Position numbers and translations under genes: made by a program. Below the pieces are notes generated by a model. The model made no database searches, had not been told where the DNA came from, and was given only the letters and a program-made list of their open reading frames with translations. From positions 7,064,520 through 7,128,519 of the forward strand of contig NC_054389.1 of assembly GCF_001625195.1 (NCBI RefSeq): a DNA stretch of 64,000 nucleotides, read 5' to 3'. Shown here in pieces: positions 11,179 through 22,212 of this stretch. Numbering within the stretch: the first letter of the stretch is position 1; each line of letters begins with the position of its first letter. The DNA is from Drechmeria coniospora (taxonomy: Eukaryota > Ascomycota > Sordariomycetes > Hypocreales > Ophiocordycipitaceae).

Positions 11179-13214
11179 TCAATCGTCAGGGTATTGCTCT
11201 TCGATGTTGGACACGAAGGTGCACGTCGTAGGATCAAATCGCTTGAAGAATTTTCCCGCCATCGGGAACATGCTTGGGGCGACTTGGCTTGCGTCATCGA
11301 GCACCTCAATGTTCTCCGAGGCGACCACGTGAGGTTCCGAGCCAGTACTTGGGCTACGCGTACGCAATCTTAGTACCAGAGTAACCAGGGGGTTGGGGCC
11401 AATACTCACAAGCACATGAAGTAGAAGCGATTCGGTGGCCTCCCGGTTTGGCATGAAGATGACGACTCAACACCGTTCCCACTAGTCTGCTGCTCGGGGT
11501 GTGTCACGGGCGGTTGTCTTGCGCCATGGCAAGACCACCCGGTTATGACACCGGTCCAACCATATCTTCGGTGCTGGAAGATTTGGCCGACCCTGAAAGG
11601 GGCCAGCTGGTTGGTGAAGGAACTTCTCCTGCAAGGTGGCGGCAAGTGGTCATCCTGGTCTCGCACCAGCCGCCATGGCTCCCAGGGGTCACCCAAGCCG
11701 CGGCGGGCATGGTGTGCAAACTCGCCACTCGGGGGCGCGAAATTGTTGTAGATGGGCCGTAGGTACTTTTCGACGAGCCATGCATCCTCTGGCCACGTAC
11801 TGGCGAACCGCCTCATGAAGCAAGTTAGACGATCATGCCACTCGAGCGTATTGGGCGTCGACAATAACAAATGCGCCCATAATGATGCGTAGAGTGCAGC
11901 CTCCATATTCGACGAGCTATTTCCGCTCAGAAGCTGGCTCAGTTCAGGGTGGGCATCGTCTTGCAGCTCCAGTGCCCTGGCGAATGTTGCCTTGATGTTT
12001 TCTGCCGTCCTCTGTGTCACGGCCAGAGTTGGGACCGGTGCCAGTAGTACCTCGGCATTTGCTTGCCAACCGACGCGGGCCAGCGAGGTCTGGAGATGGG
12101 CAGCCGGCACTTCGTCGTCGAAGCCATACGGATCCAGGTACATCCGCTCTCGAGGCCCATTCTCGACCGCCATAGGGCCACCATCAAGTGTCCGCCCCGG
12201 GCTGGCAAAGACAATGGCGTGAACATGACCTGGAAATGCGCAGCACTGGGCCGTCAACCCCAAACGAGCAGCGATGCAGCAGAAAATGGCACTCGATATG
12301 ACGGGGAGGGAGTCATGGTGGTCCCCACGCCGGAGGGCCTGTCCTATGAATAGATTTCGGAGGTTGCGAAAGTTTCTCTCTGGATATTTCATGCCGGTGA
12401 GGCCACTGGAGCGAAGCCAACGATTCAAGGCAAGTGCCTTTCTCCGGGTCGAGTAATCGTCCAGATTTGGCTCCCTGGCACGGAATTCGGCAGCTTTGTC
12501 TCGAAGCATGTCGGAAATCTGGGCAACGATCAGTAAGCGCTTCATCTTGGACCACCACGAATTGACGAACATTGTCCATGTCACCAAACTGGTCGTGCAG
12601 AACGAACATGTCGAAGGCGCCCAATGATCGCTCGAGACGCACGCCAGCAACTTGGGTTTCGAGCAAATCACGGTCGAGTCGAAGCTGGTGCCATTCTTCA
12701 ATCGCCATGCTTCTGTGGATACTGTCGAGGAGGGCATTGCTGTAGTATCTGGACCACGGAATCAACATGATGAAAGAGACGTGGGTATGGGGACAGTCTT
12801 TTACCTTCTCGCGAGGTAATCTGTCGCAGTTTCCACGGTTTGGCACTGTTGTAAGAGGAAATCCTTGGCATCGTACCCCAGGCGGCCTATAGTTTCGAAT
12901 CGTTTCAATCTCCCGACCTGGGTGGTGATGATATCGTCAAGAAGTCTCGCAATGAGCCTGTTCTGCCGCGCCCTCAGGATGAACAGCTCCTTCCAGTTGA
13001 CCTCGGCTACCTTGAGCTGGAGTTTGTGATGAAAGTCGTGGCCGGGGTGCCAATATGAGAATGACCACGAGCAGTACGATTTCCATAGTAGCGGCTCGTT
13101 GGCGAGCCTATGGAAGCGACGTGACACGATCTGGAGACATTGCAAAGACTCCCATGGCGAAACATAGTAGAATAGATGCTGGAGTATCTCGTCTGGGATC
13201 TTGTCTACGGACAT
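11179..13214 (-). CDS. F-box protein with SirB1-like and YccV-like domains (FBXO21 type)
   Basis: Proposed CDS complement(join(11179..11353,11410..12518,12571..12748,12805..13214)), 623 residues. The N-terminus (DKIPDEILQHLFYYVSPWESL, residues 4-24) begins an F-box of about 40 residues, the Skp1-binding motif of SCF ubiquitin ligases. The middle (about 200-420) matches the transglutaminase-like/SirB1 N-terminal region found in FBXO21, including PVISSAIFCCIAARLGL. Residues from about 501 (FRVGQIFQHRRYGWTGVI) match the YccV/hemimethylated-DNA-binding-like domain. This three-part order is that of FBXO21, so a substrate-receptor role is inferred; the substrate is unknown. All three introns are 52-56 bp and keep frame. 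The neighbouring convergent gene encodes a deubiquitinase. Confidence 0.85.
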
Positions 13215-14036
13215 GACAATGGCAGCCCATGTGGTCGTTCCGGTGGGAGGAGGGAGTATCTATTATCGTTCGTTCGGTCTATCGTTTGGAGTCGGACCTA
13301 GAGGGTAAGAGATGCTAGGCAATTGATTGGAAGAAGCTCGAGTGGCCCAGCTCGACACGCAATGGGCCTGTTCGTATCTGTGCAGGCACGGCTGTGGATG
13401 TCATGGCAGACTGACTTAAGTATGTGAAACTGGCGAGGATTTCCAAGCTAAAGCGTGAGCTAAGTATGATTGCGTAACTGGTTGGCGTTGGTATAGGGTG
13501 GGTGGATAAGCTACCGAATCCCAACTGGCAAGGCTACGAAAAAGCTCATAAAGTAAGTAAGTACCTGTGTCATGTGCTATTTTCCAAGTCTGAACTGCGA
13601 GGCTACGGGATATGAAAATACTCTTGTGAAATATCCTGACATGCGATACCCGGCCATACATTTTAATTTGCCGATGGCGAAGCAGGCACTGTATGATGTC
13701 GCGAGAGCTGAATTTTGGAAGTGAGTTTGCAGACAGAGGTCATTGTTGGCAACGGTCCATGATACAGACTACTGTAGACGTTTGCCGCCTGGCTTGCGTT
13801 GTGGGGCAACTATCACAAGGCTGGCCTCATCGCTTCCGTCCCACTTTGGTTCCATCCCCACACATACCGTCCATGTAAGTACTGTACTTACTGCACTTCT
13901 GTGGCACTTGTGCTCCGTACGAGTACTTATTTGCGTCTGCTTCCGGCGATCACTGTTGACCGCATCCAGCGTTAGAATATCCCGTCTCAACCACCTTCGC
14001 CTTCCTGGGCGTGACATCTGTCAGGCAGGCCTGAAG
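13215..14036. other. Divergent promoter region F-box gene / srp14
   Basis: 822 bases between divergent start codons. It holds a few isolated GTAC-type words (AGTAAGTAAGTACC near 13552, GTACTGTACTTAC near 13876) and no recognisable gene. It is presumably a shared promoter region. Confidence 0.55.
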
Positions 14037-14577
14037 ATGGATTCGACACATTTAGACCAGGACGAGGTTGGTTCCCACGGCAACTTCCAGGGGACGAGCG
14101 GGATGCTAACGATCTTGCTTCAAGTTTCTTGCTCGGTTGGGAGAACTCTTCAGTCACCGTCAGGGCAGCGATCACGGAGCCATCTATCTCACCCAGAAAC
14201 GATGTGAGTTTTTGCCAGCGTGTCCGCTAGTGTGGCGCGACGAACATGTCTCGACCGTGTTCCACGCAGAGTTGTGCTCATCGCCGGCCTTACCAGATGC
14301 GTTCGATCCATCATGCCCAACCCCTTCAACAGCCGACCCCTTTGCCGACCTCAAACCCAGCGGTCCCTTGCCTGTCATTGTCCGTGCATCCAACGGCAAG
14401 TCCAAAAAGGAAAGAAGCGAAAAGGTCAAGCTATCTACAATCGTCCAGCCCGACGACCTCGAAAAGTTCTACGTTCGCTATGCCGAGGTTTGCAAGGCTG
14501 GCATGACGGCGCTCAAGCCGAGGGATAGGAGCAAAAAGAAGGCGAAGGCGAAGAAGAAGAAGGCGACGACTTCTTGA
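14037..14577 (+). CDS. srp14: Signal recognition particle 14 kDa subunit (SRP14)
   Basis: SRP14 binds the Alu domain of SRP RNA and contributes to translational arrest during cotranslational targeting to the ER. Proposed CDS join(14037..14066,14125..14203,14297..14577), 129 residues, near the fungal norm. The N-terminus reads HLDQDEFLARLGELF and then GAIYLTQKR, the family signature. The middle (PLPVIVRASNGK) and the section with KLSTIVQPDDLEKFYVRYAEVCKAGM follow the SRP14 fold order, and the Lys-rich tail ends the protein. Intron 1 has a GCTAAC branch site. Intron 2 acceptor (TACCAG at 14296) was chosen because it restores frame without a stop; an earlier CAG would create TAG at the junction. 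Confidence 0.88.
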
Positions 14578-16302
14578 AGTCAAGCACCTCGTTATTAGCC
14601 TCACGACCTGGCTTCCATGGCACGCACACGCGCTCGAATATATCCGCGACTTCAAGTCTTGCCTGGCCACATGATGCTTGGGCTAGGAAGCATTTGGGTC
14701 ATCATAGGATAGGAAGTCGCGTCTTCCCTTCTTGCTCGCACTGTCATCAAAGGTCGGATAAGAAAAAGAGAGCTCCGCCGCGCCCCATCCACATCGCAAT
14801 GCGTTTACGCACAATACGTCGGCAGCAGCCTGGCTCACCTACTGCATTCGCAAAGTCGCTTCGGACCAGCGCCGTGTCAAAAGTTACATAATGTGTCGCA
14901 TTAGCACTTCTCAGGGGGAATGATGACGGGGCCCGTCATTCCCGCCAGCCAGTACGGATAAAATCACCAAATTTAACACGAGAGGGTGTCCACTGTTGAA
15001 TGATAAATTTGTGACGTTTCTTGAAACCTGAATGCAAGTCCATCACAACGTCCTTCGCAACTCACACTCAAAGAGTCAAGGATGCAGACGAGACGTAAAC
15101 GGCCAGGCATTCCACGATTGGTGGTATCGAATATGGTTACTAGAATCACGATGCCATGGAAAGCCCGCCCGGCATGAGTATGCGAATGATGGAGCACGAA
15201 GTGGCCCAGTCGGGCCACGGGAATACTTGGCACATCACATCAACGTGGATGTATTGGTATCACTGCGTGATGTTGCCCTACGTCACTGCGATTTGGGAGG
15301 AGGGGGGGGGGGGGGGTTAAACTCACCTCACTCAGCCCGCAACGAGAAGGGAAGCTGCTCCCTCCGACGGCGTTCAGAAACCATGCGGATGCCGACGGCG
15401 ACGAGGCAAGGCAGGCAACATCTCCCCTCGAGTGCCAAGGCGTCACGGCTCCCATAGTGCTGGATGGTACGGCCTGGACTGGGCACGAACACTGTAGCTC
15501 ACAACTGCCAACCAGCTCCTCCCCCACACGGCTGCTCGAGGGGACGCTCGTTTCGGTGCCCGGGACCCCCAATGGTTTGTCGTCTGGTAGCTGGCGCAGA
15601 GTCGTGTCCTCCTTCGCCGGAGGTGATACGATGCGCCGTTGGGAACGGCCTCCTACCGGTGAACAATACCATCCACGGACTTGCCTTTGCCTACCGCTCC
15701 ACCGTCCTACGCTTGTCATCCACGACTAAACCCTGAGCCACCCGGTAACCAGTTGCCATCGTATGCTTAATCCTCGTACATTCTAAGTAGTCCTTTTCAA
15801 CTGCCTCCCCACCTTCCCTCCAACGAACGTGCCAGAGCCCGCGGCAGCCATCGATATCCCCCCACAGGGACGTCCGCAGTTTTCGGTCCGAAGCGAGTGG
15901 GTTTGATAGGTGGTCGAGCCCAGCCTACCATGTGCCGTGCGTGGATGGCTTGCATGGCCACTGTCGGCCCCCACAACCAAGCCGCGTCCCTGGACTACAG
16001 GGAATCGGCCGACAGCTGAATTCGAAAGCCGGGCGCAGGTCTGCTGGCATGGTGTATCCGGCCACGAACAGGACACTTTCGAAGACCTTCCCTCCATAAC
16101 CCCCTCCCCCTCCTTCCCCCCCTGATGTGCATGAAAACAAGGACGATAAACGAAAGGTTAGAAAACAAAAAGGTGTAGCCCAATTCTGCAGCCAAGAAGG
16201 GAATCCGTGAGAGCTGTAGACCGTGACGAGCGAGGCACGGCGCGGGAGGAGGTTGTCGAAGACAAGTAACAAAGCCGCTCCGAATGCGGTCGTCCCTGCC
16301 AC
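14578..16302. other. Gene-poor interval between srp14 and gbp2-like gene
   Basis: 1.7 kb between convergent genes. Several short frames are open but none resembles a known protein or has coherent splice signals. It contains a run of 15 G (15302-15316). The left and right ends presumably include 3' UTRs. Confidence 0.5.
15302..15316. repeat. Homopolymer run G15
   Basis: Fifteen consecutive G on the given strand, preceded by further G-rich bases. Exact length may be affected by sequencing or assembly error. Confidence 0.8.
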
Positions 16303-18699
16303 TTACATGATCTGGTCTTGCGTCAGGCCTCCATGGGGAGCGTCGGTCTCCATGCTCTCGCCTCCACTCTGGTTCAGATACTTGACGAAGCTCAGATTGA
16401 GCGGGCGACCGCCGTACTGGTAACCCTGGAACTTGGCGATGCCGGTATCGGCGGTGTCGGCGGTGTCGAAGCGGACTACTCCGGAGCCTCGAGACCGACC
16501 GCTTGGCTCATACTGAATCTCAGCTTGCTCCACCTTGCCTATCGTGGTGAATAGTTCGACCAGATCGTCGTTGCTCGTGGACCACGGTAGCTGACCCGAC
16601 GTGTGAGAACCTCCCCGGCTGAGCAAGAGGCAAGGGCCAGACGACTTACGTTTCGAACATAGATCGTCTCACTTCTCTCCGTGCCCGTGGTGGCGTGGTC
16701 GGTGAAGGGGTTCGGTGGTACCGGGTTAGCAGCTGGAGCATCAAAGCCGCCGCCGCCGCCTCCAGCGAAGCCTCCACGGCCACCGAATCCAAAGCCGCCG
16801 CGCCCGCCGCCGAAGCCGCCACGGCCATAGCCGCCGCCTCCGCCGAAGCCTCCACGCATGCCACCACCATAGCCACCACGACCGGGGAAGCCCATGCCGC
16901 CGCCGCCGGCGAAGCGGTCTTCGCGGACTTCGAGCATACGTCCCTGCCAGTCGTAACCGTTGAACTGCTGGATGGCGTTGCGAGCATCATCCGGGCTTTC
17001 AAATACAACAATACCCGAGCCCTTAGGTCGGCCATCAGGTCCCATGTGAACGTCAGCACGAATGACGCCGGCAATGCGTGCTGCAAAGGATTAGAGAGAG
17101 CACTCGGACGTGGGTGGAGGAGGGATCGCCTCGACTGACCAGCCTGTCGAAAGAGATCTTTCAGATCTTGCCAGCCCACGTTGAAAGGGAGCTTCGGCAC
17201 TTTGTTAGCATGCCACGGACAGCTGCGCAGATGCGTCAAGGACGTGGACGCGGGTGGACGCGAGCTTACATTGGCCACGTAGAGTTGACGACCGCTACCT
17301 CCAGGAGCGGGACCGCCGCCGTATCCAGAGCTGTAGCCACCGGGACCGCCGCCTCCTCCGAATCCACCACGGCTGCCGCTGGGCGAACCGATGAATCGTG
17401 GTTCGGCTTCGCGATCCTACGACTTGTCAGGTTGGAGAAGCGAGTGGACTAGTCAACTTTTTCTCACCTCTCGGACATATACTAGGCGGCCCATCAGGTT
17501 TTGGTTGCTAAGCTGGGCGACAGCCTGCTGAGCCTGCTCTCGCGTGGCATATTCAACAATTCTTTCGACAGGAAATACGTTAGCTCGCATGGTCAGTTTC
17601 TGGGCACGGGCGGCAACTTACCCGCATCCCTACATGCCGTGGTAGATGAGATGTCCAACGTCAGCCCCTATCATTCCAGAACAGCAGCCGATGCCATGGC
17701 GGCATGATGGACATGTGAGACATGTAGATGGGGGGGGGGGGGGGGGGGGGAGGAAGAGAGAAATCCAACAAAAGGAGGAGATGACAGATGGGGTTGATTG
17801 GTAAGTGTACCTTGGACATTCCGTTGGGCAGAAGCAAGACATCGGCGAAGAGAACTTCACCGGCTAGGTGGCAGGCATTAGTCATCTGGTTGACACTGCC
17901 GAGTGGGTTGCGAGAGGGCGCTACCTTGTCTCATGAAATCCTTCAGATGGTGCCATTTGACATCGTACGATAGATTGCCAACATAGACACGGCGATCCTG
18001 CTGCGAGGTTTCGCGTATGTTGGACATCATTTGCTCGCGGGCGGCGGTCCGTTCTTCGTGCGATCGATGAGGTGCCTGAGCACCAAAACCCGCACTAGAC
18101 CCTCCACCAGAGGCACCTGTTCCAGCCATGGGCGAGCGATCTCGGCCGCGTCGATAATCGTCTCGGCTGTTTGATCTGCTGCGGGGCGAGTACGAGCGAC
18201 GGCGGGACTGTCGGCCTGGGCTCCTAGAGCGACGACGAGGCGATCGGGACCTCTCGGACTATGGACGCATCGCACGTTAGTTGCCATGCTGCTGTGCTGA
18301 AGCGAAGAGGAAAGCGCGCGGGGGGTGGGTGGATGCTGATAAGTAGAAAGGCATTTCCCATCTCGCCGTTTTGGGAGAGAGGGACGGCCATAATCTTGCT
18401 TTGCGGATTTTGGGTTCGAGAACATCCATTCCACGCGCCCGCGTGTAGGGGTGACATCCGACTCGGATGCCGGTACCGCGCATCACGATAGGCCAGTGCC
18501 ACCGAGGGAACATGATGACAAGCGGTGGACTACCGCCATCGTGACCGGCGCTCAGGCTGTTTCGAAAGCACAGAATCGACAGAGGCTCCCACATCGGGGC
18601 CATGGAGAAGATGTGCAATTGCCGAGGCGCGAGGAGGCCGAAATCGAGAAACGGACGGAGTAATGGGACTTACAGGTCGGTAGGTATCGCCAGAGTCAG
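16303..18699 (-). CDS. Gbp2/Hrb1-like nuclear mRNA-binding protein, three RRMs (first exon not located)
   Basis: SR-like shuttling mRNA-binding protein; yeast Gbp2 and Hrb1 act with TREX in mRNA export surveillance. Proposed exons complement(join(16303..16590,16650..17080,17140..17191,17270..17416,17468..17561,17622..17629,17811..17863,17925..18258,18674..18699)), at least 476 residues. Order: RS-rich N-terminus (SRSPRRRSRSP...), RRM1 (RNP2 VYVGNL, RNP1 KGCGIVEY), Gly-rich linker, RRM2 (LYVANL, KGSGIVVF), a long RGG/FGG-rich linker, RRM3 (IYVRNL, RGSGVVRF), end at LTQDQIM. One exon is only 8 nt (17622-17629); it supplies the GCG of KGCGIVEY and no other joining gives a proper RNP1. The 26-nt exon at 18674-18699 needs one base from an upstream exon carrying the ATG, which I could not identify. 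The in-frame ATG at 18129 would lose the RS domain. Confidence 0.85.
17730..17750. repeat. Homopolymer run G21 inside a gbp2-like intron
   Basis: Twenty-one consecutive G on the given strand, hence C21 in the transcript sense. It lies in the 181-bp intron that precedes the 8-nt microexon. Length may vary between individuals or be mis-sequenced. Confidence 0.85.
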
Positions 18700-18802
18700 C
18701 TAGGTAAGACGGTTAGAGCGTCGACGAAGTGAGCAAGCAGTGGGGAGGAAGTCGACGGAAACCGAGATTCGAGACAACAGGGAAAGATGGAGAGACGGGA
18801 GA

Positions 18803-18821
18803 GGGGGGGGGGGGGGGGGGG
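18803..18821. repeat. Homopolymer run G19 upstream of gbp2-like gene
   Basis: Nineteen consecutive G on the given strand, about 105 bases beyond the first identified gbp2-like exon, in its 5' leader or first intron. Confidence 0.85.
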
Positions 18822-19191
18822 AAGACGGCGGTTGAAGTAAGAGCCACGGTAATGGCGAGGACGTGGACGTGGACGTCGTGGTCGTGGCGGGGGTGCGGGA
18901 GGGCAGAGTGAGGCGAAATGGATGGGAGACATGCAGGTAAAGGGGGCATCTCACAATGCAGTCCAGTGAAATGTGCATGGGAAGGGGGGGGCTGGTATTG
19001 GCGACGCGGGCAGGCGACCGACGCAGCAGCAGCATGCTGGCTCCCTACCACCTACCACCTACTTAGGTAGCAGGAGGTATCTGCGCCGGCCAAGGAATGG
19101 GGTGTGAGCGGGTTACGTTATGCGTGTTGTTGTATCACATCGGCTCAGAGAAGCAGCCACAGCAATCGGTAGCATAGAACAGCGCATGTGT

Positions 19192-19212
19192 GGGGGGGGG
19201 GGAGGGGGGGGG
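19192..19212. repeat. Interrupted G run (11 + 9)
   Basis: Eleven G, one A, nine G on the given strand, in the upstream region of the gbp2-like gene. Confidence 0.85.
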
Positions 19213-19879
19213 CACCAAGCGAGACAGACAAGAAACAGGTCGACGGCGGCAGAGGCGTCAGCGCTTCTCGCGCAGCCGCATGCGTGACCGATGGCCAGGC
19301 AAGTCGTTGGAAGCGTGTATTGGATGCGCGACGGATGACGCTGTACCGGCGAGACGCAGCAGGAGGGATGCAGCAGGCAAGAAAACGACGAGGGGCGGGG
19401 CAAGGGAAGCGAAGAAGACGAGGCAGCGACCGAGGAGCGGAAAGGAAGACTGGGCCAGGCAAACGCACCCATGGCAAGCAAGTCGGTCGATATGGTTTTG
19501 CGAGCGTTGCGGTGACTCGATGGTGTATTTTTTATGGCGCGATCGAGGCGAGTTCGAGCGCTGCTGTCTTCTTCTCAACAGCCTTCGGGTACGCCAGCTG
19601 GTGCGTGGAAGGTCGTCGATACGGACAGAGTGAACGCACTGGATGGGAATAGGCAACGGCGAGGAAGGGAGACGGGACGTCGGTATCTGTCAGGTCTGGC
19701 CTGTGCGGAACGAGCGACGAACGAGCCGCGGGGGTCAGCGCAGAGAACAAGCGAGCGAGCGGGATCTGGGATGAAAATCAAGCCAGCCAAGGCAGCAAAA
19801 CGTCGTCGAAATCGGGGATGGTGGCTGCAGCGCTCGACTGTCCATGCGCGCGCGTGTAGATGTAGGTGTTTGCAGGTGT

Positions 19880-21480
19880 AGGTGTAGGTTGTACGAGTAA
19901 TATGGAGTACGTACCGAGATTGTAGTAGCAAGTACACCGCAGGTGTACAATTGTGTGCTGTACTTCGTAATACCTGCACTGGATGTAGCCTGTAGGGGAG
20001 GAATCCAATCCGATCGGATGGGGTGTGGAAGGAAGGCGAGGGATGGAACTGTTGGGAGTGCACGAACCGAGTACTTGTACAGTAAGTACTCCGTACTCGT
20101 ACAGTAATTTGGAGTACAGGGAAGGTACGGGCGAGAACTTGGGGTCTTGACGTACCTACCTTGAGAGCTGGTTCAGGTACCAACAGCAAGCATACTGGTG
20201 GGCTGGTACGAGGATATGAGATGGCGTAACGGAAAGGTGCCCATGCAAGTATTATTCCTTGTAGCGAAGCAGACATGCCAAGTATATGTACAGTGGTACA
20301 CCTACATGCACTTACCAAGGTAACTACTTAAGCTCTTGTACTAGTACTAACGCGACGTAAGCCAGCCGCACTTACTGTAGGTACCTAGGTAGGTAAATAA
20401 TATGTACTTGGACTACTAGGTGCATGTACTTGAGAAGTCCTGTACAGTACTATTACCACATGTACCTATACTTGTATGCATTGAGTTAGTACAATTACCT
20501 GGCAGGCACTCCTGCGAGTACAGTATTGTAATACAGTACGACTATATGCATGTACAGCGTACAGAGTACAGAGTACGGAGTACAGAGTACGAGAACGTGT
20601 ATTACACCTTGGTATCTGGCGCTTCAGCAAGTATTACATTTAGTGAAAACTTCCTCCAAGTATAGAGCAGTCATCCGTGGGTAGTAGCAATAGCTGCGGT
20701 AGGAGTTGGCGATGGATCACCCGACCGTTGCAACTACTGCCTGCAATTCACGATAGGTACATACATGGGCACAGGTGCCGTATGTACATACTTAGGTGTG
20801 AGTACATGTGCATGCAAGTATACGGATGGTTGACTTGGACGCAGATTGGCAGTTGACGGCTGATGGGATGCTGTTGCCTGGGTGTGTGTGAAAAAAAAAG
20901 TAATAGTGCCCAGTGGAGCTTGGGCCAGCGAGAGCTAGCAATGAGTGGGAGAGGGCGGGCGAGTTGAGTGCTGTGTACTTACGGAGGACAGTACATGCAC
21001 TTGTGCAGAGTACAGTACTATGCATATACTTACGACTACAGTAGTACTTAAGTACAGAGTATGTACTTGCAGTATTACAAGCACTTGCACGGAGAACTCC
21101 TGGGTACGTAGGACGAGACAACTCCGCCAAGTACCTCCATAACTGCATACTAAGTACACGGCACATCCAAATACTGTACTTACAGTACTGTAGTTGTAAG
21201 TTCTTAAGTACCTACGGTATGCACAGGCATACGGAGTACGAATATTAAGTAAGTCGAGTTCCCTATTGGCCCTACCGTAAGTACAGTATCACAAGCACTT
21301 GTACTCGAGTACGTTCCGCGCCTTACTTGACCACCTAATTGAACTTGCAGTACTCCGTACTCCGTCCTCCGTACGCAGCATTGAGATCCTCCTTTACCAA
21401 GTAGAAGTACGTAGTTCTCAACCGTGATGAGCAGCGTCATGGACAGGGTCGCAACTGCTACCTACTAGTAAGTGAGAAAT
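19880..21480. repeat. GTAC-word repeat tract 2
   Basis: A dense tract of GTACTCCGTAC, AAGTACTTAC, TACAGTAC and relatives. It includes a perfect-phase array of 7-bp TAC(A/G)GAG units at 20553-20593. No coding sequence is credible. Confidence 0.75.
20553..20593. repeat. 7-bp TACNGAG tandem array
   Basis: Six consecutive units (TACAGCG, TACAGAG, TACAGAG, TACGGAG, TACAGAG, TACGAG) inside GTAC-word tract 2, showing that the words can occur as short tandem arrays. Confidence 0.85.
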
Positions 21481-22212
21481 GCAAATAAATGCAGGTGTAC
21501 CAATCCTCGGCTGCCAGGCAACGCAGGCGCTGGCGCGTGGGTTGCTCACCCAAGGGGCAGTGGTTGGATTGATCAGAACATCATGACCATTTCTAGGACC
21601 AGATTTGCTATAGACGTGCTCCATTCAGGCGTACGGTATCCATGCCACGCTTCTCCATTGTACTGCAAGATTTTCCTGATTTTTAATATTCGAATACGTG
21701 TACAAGTAATGCATACGTGCTTGCAGGTTGGGCTTAGCTCAGACGTGCATCCGCGCACACAACATAATTACAGGCCCAAGAGCATTGGTAATGATATAAC
21801 TTTGCGCAGATGATTTTGTACAGTAGAATGGCACACGGTGGGATGTTTCATCATAATCTATATATATCATAGATACATGTACTGATTGAAAATGTACAAG
21901 TACTGTAGTTTGGGTTCCCTATCATGATTGTGACTGCTGACTGCGACGAAGTGTTCATTTGATGAATAATGGTCAAGATCACTGTTAATTGACTAAGCGG
22001 ATGTACTGACTTACTGTACACATGGAAGCTGCTGGCTACCCCACTGAGTCAACATGACTGGCTGCACACTGTTACCTTCGTCTTGCAAGAGCTTGTACTG
22101 TGTACTTTGGCGACAAACAAATCGCATGCTTGTCCGAACTGCATTTGCAACCTTCATCCATTGCGTTTCCCATCTCTCCACACAACGCCTCATACCTTCT
22201 GAGTGGCCCAAG
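21481..22212. other. Upstream region of dihydrolipoyl dehydrogenase gene
   Basis: 732 bases, AT-rich in 21650-22010 with scattered GTAC words, then more GC-rich near the start codon. It is presumably promoter and 5' leader. No other gene is recognised. Confidence 0.5.

Larger units (their letters stand above)
18700..19879. other. Presumed 5' leader and promoter of gbp2-like gene
   Basis: This 1.2 kb should contain the missing first exon of the gbp2-like gene. Several open frames on both strands look Arg/Ser-rich and low-complexity and are not convincing proteins. Two long G runs lie here. Confidence 0.4.

Noticed and set aside
14204..14296. Using the earlier CAG at 14269 as the srp14 acceptor
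   Set aside because: The junction would form a TAG stop codon. The acceptor at 14296 keeps frame and gives a normal SRP14 sequence.
18400..18430. tRNA-like B-box (GGGTTCGAGAACATCC)
   Set aside because: No matching acceptor stem or A-box at the right distance; it lies within a gbp2-like intron.
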